The notes below the pieces were generated by a model. It had not been told where the DNA came from. It searched no databases and saw nothing but the letters and a program-made list of their open reading frames with translations. 64,000 nt of DNA from contig OZ252053.1 of NCBI GenBank assembly GCA_965247965.1, forward strand, positions 6,014,001 through 6,078,000, given 5' to 3'. The translations under genes and the position numbers were made by a program. Position 1 is the first letter of the stretch. Each line of letters begins with the position of its first letter. Of this stretch, positions 56,122-64,000 are shown in pieces. The stretch is from UBA7328 sp965247965. GTDB taxonomy: Bacteria; Bacteroidota; Bacteroidia; Chitinophagales; Saprospiraceae.

Positions 56122-57890
56122 AAATATGAAGCAGTTTTAATTCGCGAGGTCTACTCCCTATTACCCTGAATTTATTGGGACGGGTAAGGAGTTCTGAATT
56201 TCGACATTACTCAAAGAAGGAGCGCCTGTCGAGCCTACCGCGATTCTAGATCCCGACTATGTGATCGGAGTATGGGCCTCAGCGAGCAGACCGGCTATGC
56301 GAACGCTTACGGCTGAGGGAGACCCCATGCATAGTGGAGACTGGGTACAGGTATCGAGGTTGGGAATGCCATTGACTAATGAAGTGGTAATTCCAATAGG
56401 TGATAAAGATTATTGGAACAGATTAACACCTTACGACGAAATCGGTGAGACGACTTTGGATGCATATTTTTACAATCCCGAATTGGCACTTTACATGGAT
56501 GACGATCAGTTTGGAGGCGCGGTGCCCGCATTGGCCCCGTTGCGTATTCAGACAGCATCTCTGGGAGCATTTGATTTTACCAATGGTGCCGATGGTCTTT
56601 TTGGACTCAAAGGTAACGCGGCTCTGGCAGGTACGGCTCTTGACGATGCTGTGTTTGGCACACTTTTGCTGCCGGGAGCAGGTATGCCCAGATCCGTAGA
56701 CTTGTGGCCCGTATTTCATACAGGAGTACCTAATGTGCGACCCTATCACTTAGCAACGGGCAAAGGGGGAGACCCTTTAGCTGCCGGTAAACCGTCTGTG
56801 AATAACTTTCTTCCAAACGGCGGTGATATGTTGAGGTTGAATATGGCAGTGCCGCCTACATCACAGAGTGATGCTAATTTTAGTTCGCTGGGTTTGATTC
56901 AAGCCGCTGCAATCGGTTTGACTGTTGCACCTTTTAATACTAGAACCGATTTAGAATTCATTCCTAATATGGATGGATTTCCCAATGGAAGGAGATTGGA
57001 AGATGACGTGACCAGGATTGAGCTTCAGGCCGTTGGTGGTGTTGTGCTTGCGGCAATAGGTCTGTGGTACGACGATTTTGATCCAGCGACTTCGACCAGC
57101 CCTGTCACTCAAGACTTACTGGATGTATTGACTTATACTACTGGCGTCGAAAAGAACGACGTTGATTTTAGAAGTTCATTCCCATACCTGGCATTGCCAT
57201 TTTCAGGTTACAGCGAATGTAGCGGAGACCCGGTCGAGAGTGGTGACGACGGTATGATGGACGATGGAGGTGATGATATGGCGGCGTGTACGGTTCCCTC
57301 CAATATACAGGCTGTGCAGCAGACGAACAGGACGTTTCGAGTATCTTGGGATGCCGTGGACGGTGCAGCAGGTTACATTTTCAGAGTGCGACTACAAGGC
57401 AATACTAGATGGTTTACAACAGGTCTGCTTACCAAAACAGGGGTAGGTATTATCGGGCCGACTAATAGGACATACGAGTATCAAGTTAAAACGGTATGCG
57501 GTGAGGATTCTGAATCCGTTTGGAGCGACATAATGTCTATTACTCTTGTCGAGTCCAAAGCTTTGCGCGAAAATGGCAAAGCGAAGGAGAAGTTTGACAT
57601 TGATTTGAGGGAGCGGTTTTCGAATATACGAGCATATCCCAATCCAGTTTACAATTCGATAAAAATTGATTATAAAGCGGAGGGCAGTACGAATATTGCC
57701 AAGGTGTACAACCTCACCGGTTCTGTGGTGTCGCAATTTGAAATTCCGCAGGGAAGTATATCTTCCAAATTGGATATAAGCGGACTGACAGATGGTGCGT
57801 ACTATGTAGTGATCGAATCCGATGGCAGGCAAGTATTCTCGGAACAAATTACCAAGTTGAAATAGGATGTTTGCATAGTTCAAATTTGTG

Positions 57891-57922
57891 GACCGCTGTG
57901 CTGAGGGGCAGCGGTCTTTTTT
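57891..57922 (+). terminator. Rho-independent terminator after DUF4331 gene
   Basis: GACCGCTG...CAGCGGTC stem with a 10-nt loop followed by TTTTTT, 25 bp after the stop codon. Confidence 0.85.
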
Positions 57923-57950
57923 ATGTGTTAAGTTCGCCTGCCACTATTAT

Positions 57951-58012
57951 GCCACTAAGGCACAAAGACGCCAAGATTGAATTTTCCCATGCACCTTAGC
58001 GTCTTTGTGGCA
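57951..58012. repeat. Imperfect palindrome in spacer before dinB
   Basis: GCCACTAAGGCACAAAGACG at the left pairs imperfectly with CGTCTTTGTGGC at the right. This word style recurs at 34010-34125. Confidence 0.6.
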
Positions 58013-58110
58013 ATGGTCTTATACACTTGTGGAGATAAGTTCTCCGAGACATGCTCATTAATGTTTCTGAGCGGAGGCATTGAATTGGTTATTTTTACGA
58101 GACTTTGAGT

Positions 58111-59178
58111 GTGTCAAGAAAAATCATCCACATCGACATGGACGCCTTCTACGCCTCGGTAGAGCAAAGGGATAATCCTGAGCTCAAAGGCAAACCGGTC
58201 GGTGTAGGCGGTGATGGCCGAAGAGGTGTGCTTACTACGGCTAGTTATGAAGCGCGCAAGTACGGTGTGCGATCTGCCATGCCTGGGTTTAAGGCAAAAC
58301 AACTCTGTCCCGATCTGATTTTTGTCCCTCCTCGCTTCGATGCATATAAAGAAGTCTCTTTGCAAATCAGAAGCATTTTCGCGCAATACACCGATCTGAT
58401 CGAACCGCTTTCTTTTGACGAAGCTTACCTGGACGTCACTGAGAAGAAGAAGCAACCTGTCGCTACAATACTTGCAGAGCAGATCAAAAAGGACATATTA
58501 AATCAAACTCAACTGACCTGTTCTGCAGGAATATCGTATTGCAAATTTCTCGCAAAGATCGCGTCAGATATCAAGAAGCCCGATGGATTATTTGTTATCA
58601 AACCCCATCAAGCCGAACGATTTATTGAATCTTTACCGATACGAAAGTTTCATGGAGTCGGAAAAGTTACTGCTGAGAAAATGGAAAAATTTGGAATACG
58701 CACAGGAATCGATCTTAAAAAGATGAGCCAAAAAGACCTAACCAATCATTTTGGTAAAGTAGGCTCCTTTTATTATGACATTGTAAGAGGTATCGATGAA
58801 CGACCTGTGAATCCTACGCGCGAAAGAAAATCTCTGGCGGTGGAAAGAACTCTTAGCGAAGATCTTGGCAGTTTCGATGAAATATCCGAGGTGTTGGAAA
58901 ATATTATAGACAAGTTTTATGAACGGCTTGTAAAGGCGGATAGTTTTGGGAGGACGATCACGCTTAAATTGAAGACTCATGATTTTACAATTATTACGCG
59001 GAGCAGGTCGAGCCATCGAAGAATTGTCAATAAAGACGAGATCAGAAATGTGGCCCTGGAGCTTTTGAAGGAGAATATGGGTGCCTTTTCTAAGATTAGA
59101 TTGCTTGGGTTGAGTGCTTCTAATTTTGGGGTGGAAAAGTTAGAACGAGACATTGCTCAGATGAAATTGTTTGATTAA
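58111..59178 (+). CDS. dinB: DNA polymerase IV (Y-family translesion polymerase)
   Basis: About 355 residues. Start is GTG 58111 or TTG 58105; no ATG is available before the conserved KIIHIDMDAFYASVEQRD. Catalytic acids are in IDMDAFY and in PLSFDEAYLDV (about 104-114). The GVGKVTAEKMEKFGI helix-hairpin-helix-like segment (about 182) and a little-finger domain follow. It copies damaged DNA with low fidelity. It is slightly longer than the 351-residue E. coli enzyme and intact. Confidence 0.95.
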   Translation: MSRKIIHIDMDAFYASVEQRDNPELKGKPVGVGGDGRRGVLTTASYEARKYGVRSAMPGFKAKQLCPDLIFVPPRFDAYKEVSLQIRSIFAQYTDLIEPLSFDEAYLDVTEKKKQPVATILAEQIKKDILNQTQLTCSAGISYCKFLAKIASDIKKPDGLFVIKPHQAERFIESLPIRKFHGVGKVTAEKMEKFGIRTGIDLKKMSQKDLTNHFGKVGSFYYDIVRGIDERPVNPTRERKSLAVERTLSEDLGSFDEISEVLENIIDKFYERLVKADSFGRTITLKLKTHDFTIITRSRSSHRRIVNKDEIRNVALELLKENMGAFSKIRLLGLSASNFGVEKLERDIAQMKLFD

Positions 59179-59305
59179 GCCGGAACCTAAGCGCGTTGGT
59201 AATAGCCAACCTCCTTGCGTCTCAATTTTTTCCAACGGGGCTGTGGTCAATGAAAGGAATACGAAACAGTTGCCGTTCATCTCGCCAAATGCTATCTTTG
59301 AGCTT

Positions 59306-59551
59306 ATGGAAACCGTAAGCAAAATCTCATTATCCGAGCAAAATGCTGCTGTTGTTAATGAGCAATTGGCATCTGGCAAATTTGGTGATCCCAATGACGT
59401 GATTGAGGCAGGCCTCAATCTGTTACAGGAAAAGCAAAAGATCGCAGCCCTCAAAGAAGCTATCCAGGAAGGCATTGATAGTGGAATAGCGGAAGGTTTC
59501 ACCTTCGAAAAGCACCGCGAAAAGATGCGTCGGAAATATGGGCAGTGGTGA
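59306..59551 (+). CDS. parD: ParD-like antitoxin
   Basis: About 81 residues from ATG 59306; the frame is open further upstream but the homologous part begins at METVSKISLSEQNAAVVNEQLASGKFGDPNDVIEAGLNLLQ. This is the ParD ribbon-helix-helix domain (CC2985 type), followed by a toxin-binding tail ending in HREKMRRKYGQW. It overlaps the ParE start by 7 bp, indicating coupled translation. Confidence 0.87.
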   Translation: METVSKISLSEQNAAVVNEQLASGKFGDPNDVIEAGLNLLQEKQKIAALKEAIQEGIDSGIAEGFTFEKHREKMRRKYGQW

Positions 59552-59835
59552 AATGGCAGCTTACCACGAGGGCAGAACTCGACCTCGCTGAGATTTTTTC
59601 GTACAGCTTCAATAAGTGGGGTTTTGACCAAGCCTTCAAGTATGACGGAGAAATTGAGGACGCCATCATTGGACTTGCCAAAGACCCTCAAAGTGGCCGC
59701 CCCATTCACAACGTAAGCCAGGATTACCGAAAGAAGGTCGTCAATAGCCATTTCATTATTTACGAAATCACAGGACAGGGCATCACCGTCTTGCGCATCC
59801 TCTATCAAGGCATGGATATCAAGCGTCATCTTTAA
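59545..59835 (+). CDS. parE: ParE-like toxin
   Basis: A 96-residue RelE/ParE-superfamily toxin. Pattern: WQLTTRAELDLAEIFSYSFNKWG, then GLAKDPQSGRPIHNVSQDYRKKVVNSHFIIYEITGQGITVLRILYQGMD. The YRKKVVNSHFIIYEI strand and ILYQGMD end are characteristic. Start is GTG 59545 or GTG 59548, no ATG being available. ParE toxins poison DNA gyrase. The gene is intact, ending 20 bp before the third copy of the two-gene IS. Confidence 0.88.
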   Translation: MVKWQLTTRAELDLAEIFSYSFNKWGFDQAFKYDGEIEDAIIGLAKDPQSGRPIHNVSQDYRKKVVNSHFIIYEITGQGITVLRILYQGMDIKRHL

Positions 59836-59949
59836 ATCAGCAAGTACTTAGCTTCAGAACTCCAGACCTGGACAAAGATAATCAAGGAGTTATGAGAATT
59901 TGACCGTAAATTCAAATGTCGCATTTTAGCATAAACTATTTGATAGATC

Positions 59950-60402
59950 ATGCAAATGCGACTTCCCATATTTCCCTCATCATCACGATTAATAAACGCA
60001 AATACAGCTGTGTACGCAGATTCGAACATGGTCTACTACATGCATTCCGGATCGGTGATATACTGCCATGAGAAAAGTGACCTTCAAGGCTATCGATATA
60101 TTACAGCCAATCTTGTAGTGTCAGGTCTATGTAGACCAAAGGAAATAGCCGATACATTGGGAGTGGGCAACCGGAACATCCAAAGATATGCCAAAGCCTT
60201 GCGCGAAAAAGGATCACAATGGTTTTTCCAAAGAGAAGAACAAAGAGGAAGTTGCTATAAGTTGAGTGAAGGGGCGATGGATCAAGCCCAAAAGTACCTT
60301 GATGGTTTCTATGGAGTAGCCGATACAGCTAAACTTTTAGGAGTTACAGAAGGCGCACTTCGCTATCATATCAGAAAAGGCCGGTTAAAAAAAAAGTGGT
60401 AA
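59950..60402 (+). CDS. IS-encoded helix-turn-helix protein (ORF1), copy 3
   Basis: 150 residues, homologous to the proteins at 6719 and 55660. Shared blocks include LCRPKEIADTLGVGNRNIQRYAKALREKG and LLGVTEGALRYHIRKGRLKKKW, both HTH-like. It ends within a short distance of the A9 run at 60387-60395, where the +1 frame opens into ORF2. Confidence 0.8.
   Translation: MQMRLPIFPSSSRLINANTAVYADSNMVYYMHSGSVIYCHEKSDLQGYRYITANLVVSGLCRPKEIADTLGVGNRNIQRYAKALREKGSQWFFQREEQRGSCYKLSEGAMDQAQKYLDGFYGVADTAKLLGVTEGALRYHIRKGRLKKKW
60387..60395 (+). other. A9 slippery run, candidate frameshift site, copy 3
   Basis: The ORF2 frame is closed by TAA at 60386-60388 and open from 60389; ORF1 stops at 60400-60402. 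The only overlap is therefore this A9 and six bases after it. Loss of one A in the transcript, or a +1 shift, would join the two genes. Confidence 0.6.
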
Positions 60403-60439
60403 ACCAACCGATTCTGTATCATCCAATGGGACTATTCTT

Positions 60440-62173
60440 TTGCCTGCTGAGAGAAACGAGTTGGATCTGTTGGCATCAGAGGTCTTGGGAGTAGCAGCTA
60501 CACGAGTAGATGAAAGGACAAAAGCCGCCTTCGGTAAGATAGAAACTACCCCATTACATTTTGAATCCTGTCAATCCCTGTCCTTTGGCGGAGTACTTCT
60601 TTTACTTCCCTTTTTGATCATGAGTGGTCTATTGACCTATCGGGATCATTACCACGAATTGAAACGGGGCTACTACTACATAGAAGTGATCATTTTGCTG
60701 TTGTCATTTATGTATTTATGCCGCATCAAGAGCGTGGAGCAGCTCAAGCAGATCAGTCCCGGAGACTTTGGCAAATTACTCGGACTAGACCGCATACCTG
60801 AAGCCAAATGCATGCGCAACAAACTGCATATGATCACCAATCAGCAAAAAGCAGGGCCATGGATGATGGACTTAGGTCAAAACTGGGCAAGTGAGGAACA
60901 AAACGAGTTTTACTACATAGACGGACACGTTCAGATTTATTATGGTTACAAAGCCAAATTGGGTAAAAAATACGTATCACGTCAAAAGTTATGCCTGCCG
61001 GGAATGCAGGAATTTTGGATCAACAATCAAGACGGTTCTCCCTATTTTTTTGTTACAGGCCAGGTGAACCAGAAGCTTCAGGAAACTATTATTGAGCAAA
61101 TTTTACCAAAGCTACTAAATGAAATGCCCTGCAAATACAGTGATGAACAATTGGAATCTGATCCTGATTTACCGCGCTTTACCATTGTCTTTGACAGGGA
61201 GGCATACAGTCCTGCTTTTTTCGGCATGTTGTGGGAAAAACATCGGGTGGCGGTGTTGACCTATCGTAAGAATGTAGAAGACCGGTGGAATGTTGATGAT
61301 TTTACAACACATCAGTTGGCTATCGAAGGTGTAGACACGCAAATGGACTTGAGTGAAAGGCAAATCGTTCTGGATAAAGTGCCGATGAGGGAAATAAGAA
61401 AACTGAACAAAGACACTCATCAGACAAGTGTATTGACGACCAACAAAAAACTGGCCATTCTATCGGTAGCACTATACATGTTTGCCCGCTGGACGCAGGA
61501 GAATTTCTTTCGATATATGCGACTGGATTATAGGTTGGACAGTATTGTACAAAACACTGTGGATCAGATAGATAAAGACTTTGATGTAGTCAACCCGGAG
61601 TACAGTAATCTTAGTTACTACCTCAAAAAAGTAAGAGAAAAAATCCAACGAAGAAAAGCCCGCTTATTCGACATCCAGGAAAAACTTAGCAAGCAAAATG
61701 TAGACCATGTATCCAAACTGGAAACACAACAATCCAAAGTACAAGAACAGATAAACGGCCTGGAAAAACAGGAAAATCAACTGATAACCAAACGCAAATC
61801 AGTTAGTTACAAAATTAAAATCAAGGATATGCCTGAATCCATAAGATACTCATCACTCAACATGGAAAGTAAAAGGTTCCAAAACGTAATAAAAATGATA
61901 TGCTATCGTGCCGAAACGTCAATGACTAATAAATTGATGCCTCATTTTAAAAAGTCAAAAGACGAAAAACGAAGTTTGATCAAAAGTCTGATCAAAACTC
62001 CAATTGACCTGGAATGTGACTATAAATCTAAAAAATTAACCGTCTCCCTTTACTCCCAATCCAATCCAAGAATGAATAAAGCTGCTGAAAAATTATGCCA
62101 TCTTCTCAACCAAACCCAAACCATATATCCAGGCACTAATTTGGAACTTCACTACCAAATCGCGACATTGTAA
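60440..62173 (+). CDS. DDE-type transposase (ORF2), copy 3
   Basis: 577 residues from a TTG at 60440. The homologous core starts with LGVAATRVDERTKAAFG, equivalent to MGIATSRSEDRIGASLG in copies 1 and 2. Candidate DDE residues: YIDGHVQIYYGYK, VFDREAYSPAFF and RWTQENFFRYM. No ATG precedes the conserved start, which supports expression as a fusion with ORF1. The C-terminal coiled-coil stretch is also kept. Confidence 0.8.
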   Translation: MPAERNELDLLASEVLGVAATRVDERTKAAFGKIETTPLHFESCQSLSFGGVLLLLPFLIMSGLLTYRDHYHELKRGYYYIEVIILLLSFMYLCRIKSVEQLKQISPGDFGKLLGLDRIPEAKCMRNKLHMITNQQKAGPWMMDLGQNWASEEQNEFYYIDGHVQIYYGYKAKLGKKYVSRQKLCLPGMQEFWINNQDGSPYFFVTGQVNQKLQETIIEQILPKLLNEMPCKYSDEQLESDPDLPRFTIVFDREAYSPAFFGMLWEKHRVAVLTYRKNVEDRWNVDDFTTHQLAIEGVDTQMDLSERQIVLDKVPMREIRKLNKDTHQTSVLTTNKKLAILSVALYMFARWTQENFFRYMRLDYRLDSIVQNTVDQIDKDFDVVNPEYSNLSYYLKKVREKIQRRKARLFDIQEKLSKQNVDHVSKLETQQSKVQEQINGLEKQENQLITKRKSVSYKIKIKDMPESIRYSSLNMESKRFQNVIKMICYRAETSMTNKLMPHFKKSKDEKRSLIKSLIKTPIDLECDYKSKKLTVSLYSQSNPRMNKAAEKLCHLLNQTQTIYPGTNLELHYQIATL

Positions 62174-62321
62174 TTTACTCCGAGTCTGGAGTTCTGTAGC
62201 TTATTAAACAACTTCTAACTTCAAAAAACAGGTTCAGAGAATGCTGCGCCTTCATTTCATTTTGCGTTTGAGTTGGTATTTTACCAGATTCAAGCAATGC
62301 ATCCCGCCGTCGGGTGCTTCC

Positions 62322-63497
62322 TCAATGATTCAGCACCTTCTCCTTCTCATAAACCGGCTTATAGCTCACATTATCAATCACCATCTTAGCAATGATCTCC
62401 TTCATAATTTCCGAAGTACCGCCATAAATCGGAATCACCCGCACATCGCGGTGCAATCGACCAATCGGGTATTCTTCCATAAAGCCATAACCTCCGAACA
62501 TCTGCAGGCAATCGTACACAACTTTATTCAAAAGATCCGAAGTTTTGAGTTTGAGAATCGAACATTCCTTTACGACATGTTCGCCTTTCGAAAGTCGGTA
62601 GCACGTATGATAACAATACGTCCTCCATGCATCAATGTCGGAAGCCATATCCGCTATGCGGTGTCTGAGCACTTGCATTTGATTCAACCGTTTTCCAAAG
62701 GCTTTCCGCTCAGAGATGTATTGCAACGTAATGTCCAAGGCATATTGCAAGGTACCGATGTTGGCAATTACTAGGCTAAGGCGCTCTACCTGCAGACTTT
62801 CCATCATGTAGTAGAACCCTCTGCCTTCTTCGCCCAAGAGATTTTTTGCAGGAACCTTTACATTATCAAAAGCGACTTCTGCCGTATCCGAACATCTGAT
62901 GCCTACCTTATCCAGTTTTGATGTAGATACCCCGTCGAGTTCGTTGTCGATAACGATCATCGATATTTTGTCCCCTGTTTTCACAGCGGTGACCATGTAG
63001 TCGCCATAGTGGCCATTTGATATAAAGGTTTTAGACCCATTGACAAGATAATGATCACCTTTTTTTTCTGCAGTAGTTCTTATCGCCTTTAGATCAGAGC
63101 CAGCATAAGGTTCGGTCATAGCCAATGCACCGATTTTTTCTCCGGTCACGCTGGGGACAAGATATTTTTCTTTGATGTACGGACTTCCTGCATGAACCAC
63201 ATAATTCATCGCCAGATAAGAATGTGCAGAAACAACGGTAGAAAATCCCGGGGAGCCTGTCCTCCCCAATTCTTCACAAAGAATTGTGCTGTACATAAAA
63301 TCAAGGCCCATGCCTCCGTACTTCTCTTCTACCTCCAATCCGAGAAATCCCATTTCGCCCATTTTACGCAAAATGGCTCGATCCACCTTCCCATCTTTTT
63401 CCCATTGGTCGATCTGGGGTACGACTTCTGCCTGGAAAAAATCTCTGAGGGTATCTCTGAATAATTTGTGTTCTTCGTTGAAATATAGATTGTCCAT
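62322..63497 (-). CDS. Acyl-CoA dehydrogenase, LCAD-like
   Basis: A 391-residue FAD flavoenzyme. FAD and substrate motifs: LAMTEPYAGSDLKAIRTTA, FISNGHYGDY, RKAFGKRLNQMQ and QMFGGYGFMEEYPI. The usual catalytic Glu of the IYEGT motif is a glycine (IYGGTSEI), as in long-chain acyl-CoA dehydrogenase; E238 in LQVERLSLV sits at the LCAD-type catalytic position instead. It forms a 2,3-enoyl-CoA and passes electrons to an electron-transfer flavoprotein. Exact chain specificity is unknown. It stands alone at the right end. Confidence 0.92.
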   Translation of the reverse strand: MDNLYFNEEHKLFRDTLRDFFQAEVVPQIDQWEKDGKVDRAILRKMGEMGFLGLEVEEKYGGMGLDFMYSTILCEELGRTGSPGFSTVVSAHSYLAMNYVVHAGSPYIKEKYLVPSVTGEKIGALAMTEPYAGSDLKAIRTTAEKKGDHYLVNGSKTFISNGHYGDYMVTAVKTGDKISMIVIDNELDGVSTSKLDKVGIRCSDTAEVAFDNVKVPAKNLLGEEGRGFYYMMESLQVERLSLVIANIGTLQYALDITLQYISERKAFGKRLNQMQVLRHRIADMASDIDAWRTYCYHTCYRLSKGEHVVKECSILKLKTSDLLNKVVYDCLQMFGGYGFMEEYPIGRLHRDVRVIPIYGGTSEIMKEIIAKMVIDNVSYKPVYEKEKVLNH

Positions 63498-63544
63498 AGT
63501 AATAGCGTAATCATTTCTAAAGGTATTAAGGATTGTCGGTTAAT

Positions 63545-63680
63545 TCAAATGCCGTTCTACTATTACATGGCTGCATTGTTATATTGCCGCACTGTTATCT
63601 TGCTATATTTCTGCTGTATTACACTATTGTTGCAATGTGTTCAATTGCCGAAACAATGAAACAGTGAAACAATGAAACAG
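63545..63680. repeat. Low-complexity word repeat spacer
   Basis: Degenerate words such as ATTGTTATATTGC, CACTGTTATCTTGC and a tandem GAAACAATGAAACAGT near 63655-63682. It resembles short word arrays at 15095-15200 and 49145-49165. Confidence 0.6.
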
Positions 63681-63717
63681 TGTCGGTCAGAGGCCGATCA
63701 GCGCTCCGTCGCCATAG

Positions 63718-64000
63718 CTATGGAGCGTCGGTGATCTTTGGCTGAAAAGTTTTCACAAAAGTTATGCTCTTAGGGCATTCTTCTTTCCCATCCATTTTAG
63801 GGTAAATTCTTTTGATCATTTTCACGACACGTGCAATTCTTTCCACTCCATCTTCACTAGCAGCCATTCGGGCTTCGTCTTCTCTTTGCTCTTCGAAGGA
63901 ATTGTAGAACCTTATTTTTTTTTTTGCGCAATCCGTCTTGCATCCCGTTTGCTATTTGAGCGGCGAAACGGTCAATGGAAAAGTTCTCATTTAAAATTTC
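63718..64000 (-). pseudogene. Partial small gene with A11-run frameshift at window edge
   Basis: On the minus strand a frame from the right edge reads ENFSIDRFAAQIANGMQDGLRKKK, reaches eleven A residues (T11 at about 63915-63925), and then stops a short way on. In the frame shifted by one, IRFYNSFEEQREDEARMAASEDGVERIARVVKMIKRIYPKMD continues to TAG at 63718. The second part looks like the true continuation. It could be a homopolymer error, a pseudogene or slippage-dependent expression. Family not recognised. Confidence 0.5.

Larger units (their letters stand above)
53879..56196 (-). mobile_element. Two-gene insertion sequence, copy 2 (2318 bp)
   Basis: Same length and ends as copy 1, opposite orientation. 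The target AATTT is repeated at 53874-53878 and 56197-56201. The near-identity (one base difference noticed, 54770) shows a very recent jump. Confidence 0.94.
53156..57865 (+). pseudogene. DUF4331 T9SS-secreted protein, frameshifted and split by an IS
   Basis: The N-terminal part (53156 onward) has an export signal and the DUF4331 opening ASSHREAPLISNDPLADNVDVYAF. At about 53748 one base is missing, so the expected GPRDDPFFVDLGGVFDLG continues in another frame. A two-gene IS then interrupts the gene; removing 53879-56201 rejoins VIQVPI to STLLKEGAPVEPT and continues to 57865. The C-terminus has a fibronectin type III-like domain (about nt 57290-57540) and a T9SS type A sorting domain. Stop TAG 57863. 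Function of DUF4331 is unknown. Confidence 0.9.
59855..62196 (+). mobile_element. Two-gene insertion sequence, diverged copy 3 (2342 bp)
   Basis: Outer ends share CAGAACTCCAGAC with its complement at the right end; the first nine bases match copies 1 and 2. The target TAGCTT is repeated at 59849-59854 and 62197-62202. It carries the same gene pair with clear protein similarity but many differences, so it is a separate member of the family. Confidence 0.92.

Overview
The window reads as a Bacteroidota chromosome segment. Several secreted proteins end in type IX secretion (T9SS) sorting domains, the DUF1501/DUF1800 pair is present, lipoproteins are frequent, and TAnnTTTG-type -7 boxes occur upstream of some genes. 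A Saprospiria-like lineage is a guess. No rRNA, tRNA or CRISPR was recognised.

Left half (2-20031): after two secreted proteins, one pathway dominates: reductive pyrimidine breakdown. The genes are an NCS1 nucleobase transporter (5273-9284), FCY1-like cytosine deaminase (19594), dihydropyrimidine dehydrogenase PreT/PreA (15203, 17809), dihydropyrimidinase (12411), beta-ureidopropionase (14227), class III aminotransferase (3674) and methylmalonate/malonate-semialdehyde dehydrogenase (2058). Together they could take cytosine or uracil to beta-alanine and acetyl-CoA. An opposite-strand island (9299-12210) holds toxin-antitoxin genes and an ECF sigma factor with its YCII-domain partner. The transporter and preT are each cut by an insertion sequence (IS), so the pathway looks recently disabled.

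Middle (20032-43279): a group II intron, a zinc-ribbon-repeat lipoprotein, an S10 peptidase with an internal deletion, a sulfatase, an S74-type protein with an in-frame TGA, an NRAMP transporter with nested insertions, a sodium:solute symporter wrecked by a deletion, an IS1634 element and frameshifts, then DUF1501 and an IS-split DUF1800 protein. Arrays of palindromic elements sharing ACTAGT ends lie near 32864 and 42801.

Right half (43280-64000): orphan HigA, a beta-helix protein and diheme cytochrome pair separated by a second group II intron, a RelE-like toxin-antitoxin pair, a molybdopterin oxidoreductase, a TPR lipoprotein, a DUF4331 T9SS protein broken by a frameshift and an IS, DNA polymerase IV, ParDE, a third copy of the two-gene IS family, an LCAD-type acyl-CoA dehydrogenase, and a frameshifted partial gene at the edge.

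The striking theme is mobile-element load: eight IS copies, two group II introns, a MITE-like element and palindromic repeats, close to 18 kb in 64 kb. Most IS have intact ends and target duplications, and removing them restores host reading frames exactly, so the expansion is recent. The best candidates for new biology are the two-gene IS family with a poly-A slippage junction, a 26-bp sequence found inside two unrelated mobile elements, and the ACTAGT palindrome family.
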